The position numbers and the translations under genes are program-made. The notes beneath the pieces were generated by a model, which was not told the origin of the DNA, made no database searches, and saw nothing but the letters and a program-made list of their open reading frames with translations. Positions 5,594 through 6,767 of a stretch of DNA of 6,767 bases are shown here, piece after piece. Location of the stretch: contig SBFY01000129.1 of NCBI GenBank assembly GCA_006227085.1, positions 1 to 6,767 on the forward strand, in the 5' to 3' direction. This DNA is from Gammaproteobacteria bacterium. Its GTDB lineage: Bacteria > Pseudomonadota > Gammaproteobacteria > Pseudomonadales > M0112. Within the stretch, counting starts at the first letter, position 1. Each line of letters opens with the position of its first letter.

Positions 5594-6767
5594 ATGGGCA
5601 AGATTATCGGTATTGACCTCGGCACCACCAACAGCTGTGTGGCCGTGATGGAAGGCGACAAGCCGCGTGTGATCGAGAACGCCGAAGGCGCTCGCACCAC
5701 GCCGTCGATTGTCGCGTTCACGGGTGAAGGCGAAACACTGGTGGGCCAATCGGCCAAGCGCCAGGCCGTCACCAACCCCAAGAACACCCTGTTTGCGGTC
5801 AAGCGTTTGATTGGCCGCCGCTTTGAAGATGGCGTGGTACAGAAAGACATCGCCATGGTGCCGTATGGCATCGTCAAGGCGGATAACGGCGATGCCTGGG
5901 TCGAAGCCCAGGGCAAGAAAATGGCACCGCCGCAGGTGTCAGCCGAAGTGTTGAAGAAAATGAAGAAGACTGCCGAGGATTATCTCGGTGAGCCGGTGAC
6001 CGAAGCGGTGATCACCGTGCCGGCCTATTTCAACGATTCACAGCGCCAGGCCACGAAAGATGCCGGCCGTATCGCCGGGCTGGAAGTGAAGCGCATCATC
6101 AACGAGCCGACCGCTGCGGCATTGGCCTATGGCATGGACAAGGCCAAGGGCGATCACACCATCGCGGTGTATGACCTGGGTGGCGGTACCTTTGATATTT
6201 CCATCATCGAGATTGCTGAAGTCGATGGCGAGCACCAGTTTGAAGTGCTCTCCACCAACGGCGACACCTTCCTTGGTGGCGAAGACTTCGATATGCGCCT
6301 GATTGAATTCCTGGCGGATGAGTTCAAGAAGGAAAACAGCATTAACCTGAAAGGCGACCCGCTGGCGATGCAGCGCCTGAAAGAAGCCGCTGAAAAAGCC
6401 AAGATCGAGCTGTCGTCCTCACAGCAGACCGAAGTGAACCTGCCGTACATCACGGCCGATGCGACGGGCCCGAAACACCTGGTGGTGAAATTGACCCGCG
6501 CCAAGCTGGAATCGCTGGTGGAAGAACTGGTGAACCGTTCCATTGAGCCTTTGAAGGTCGCGTTGAAAGATGCGGGCAAGAGCGCTTCTGAAATCGATGA
6601 AGTGATTCTGGTGGGTGGTCAAACCCGCATGCCGATGGTGCAGAAGAAAGTCGCTGAATTTTTCGGCAAGGAGCCGCGCAAGGACGTGAACCCGGATGAA
6701 GCGGTGGCTGTCGGTGCAGCGATCCAGGGCGCGGTATTGTCCGGCGATGTGAAAGACGTGCTGTTGC
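5594..6767 (+). CDS. dnaK: Molecular chaperone DnaK (Hsp70), N-terminal ATPase domain; 3' end outside window
   Basis: The ATG at 5594 has GGAG at 5583-5586, 7 bases upstream, and opens MGKIIGIDLGTTNSCVAVM. The frame stays open for 391 codons to the window edge; the family is about 640 residues, so the substrate-binding domain is missing here only because of the boundary. All three Hsp70 signatures are present: IDLGTTNS (7-14), VYDLGGGTFDIS (about 192-203) and VILVGGQTRMPM. Residues needed for ATP hydrolysis and domain coupling in the E. coli protein are in register: K70, E171 and T199. The last residues, VKDVLL, are the conserved interdomain linker, so the window stops almost exactly at the domain border. 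DnaK is the cytoplasmic ATP-driven chaperone served by GrpE just upstream and by DnaJ, which probably follows. Regulation is likely by sigma-32 through the promoter in the preceding gap. Confidence 0.98.
   Translation, partial: MGKIIGIDLGTTNSCVAVMEGDKPRVIENAEGARTTPSIVAFTGEGETLVGQSAKRQAVTNPKNTLFAVKRLIGRRFEDGVVQKDIAMVPYGIVKADNGDAWVEAQGKKMAPPQVSAEVLKKMKKTAEDYLGEPVTEAVITVPAYFNDSQRQATKDAGRIAGLEVKRIINEPTAAALAYGMDKAKGDHTIAVYDLGGGTFDISIIEIAEVDGEHQFEVLSTNGDTFLGGEDFDMRLIEFLADEFKKENSINLKGDPLAMQRLKEAAEKAKIELSSSQQTEVNLPYITADATGPKHLVVKLTRAKLESLVEELVNRSIEPLKVALKDAGKSASEIDEVILVGGQTRMPMVQKKVAEFFGKEPRKDVNPDEAVAVGAAIQGAVLSGDVKDVLL

Noticed and set aside
4228..5594. Long minus-strand open frames opposite hrcA and grpE (4228-4962, 4866-5594)
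   Set aside because: They are shadow frames in GC-rich coding DNA, His/Gln/Ala-rich without domains, and lie opposite well-identified genes.

Overview
The window reads as a chromosomal segment of a gammaproteobacterium. DnaK and GrpE are close to the enterobacterial type, and the order recN / hrcA-grpE-dnaK, with HrcA present and sigma-32-type promoters, recalls Xanthomonadales/Nevskiales-like lineages. The lineage is inferred from gene content and order only. The DNA is moderately GC-rich, coding density is very high, and no stretch longer than about 130 bases lacks a gene.

Layout. (1) Bases 1-1650, plus strand: the C-terminal 549 residues of a type V (autotransporter) outer-membrane protein, cut at its 5' end by the window edge. 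It shows the end of a beta-helical passenger, a helical linker and a complete beta-barrel. (2) Bases 1654-3720, minus strand: recN (SMC-like DNA-repair ATPase), followed 9 bases later by a small cysteine-cluster protein of the YkgJ / CxxCxxCC type. The two probably form one transcription unit, converging on the autotransporter gene with 3 bases between the stop codons. (3) Bases 3796-6767, plus strand: hrcA, grpE and the first 391 codons of dnaK, the heat-shock repressor and Hsp70 chaperone cluster. The window ends inside the DnaK interdomain linker.

Control. recN and hrcA are divergent, with 75 bases between the recN start codon and the preferred hrcA start codon. The best -10 boxes for the two directions lie on top of each other there. 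The best sigma-32-like promoters are a CTTGAAA / GCCCATAT pair over the hrcA stop codon (for grpE) and a CTTGAAA / GCCAATAT pair in the 128-base grpE-dnaK gap. The second has a perfect small inverted repeat in its spacer, followed by a GC hairpin with a GUAA tetraloop in the dnaK leader. No CIRCE operator is visible although hrcA is intact, so the cluster looks driven mainly by sigma-32, with HrcA probably acting on another target such as groESL.

How the genes fit together: HrcA is a repressor of heat-shock genes, DnaK is the Hsp70 chaperone and GrpE its nucleotide-exchange factor; DnaJ is probably encoded just beyond the right edge. RecN acts separately in double-strand-break repair. I found no clear sign of an undescribed system, mobile element, CRISPR array or RNA gene. 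The most interesting content is the promoter and leader architecture.
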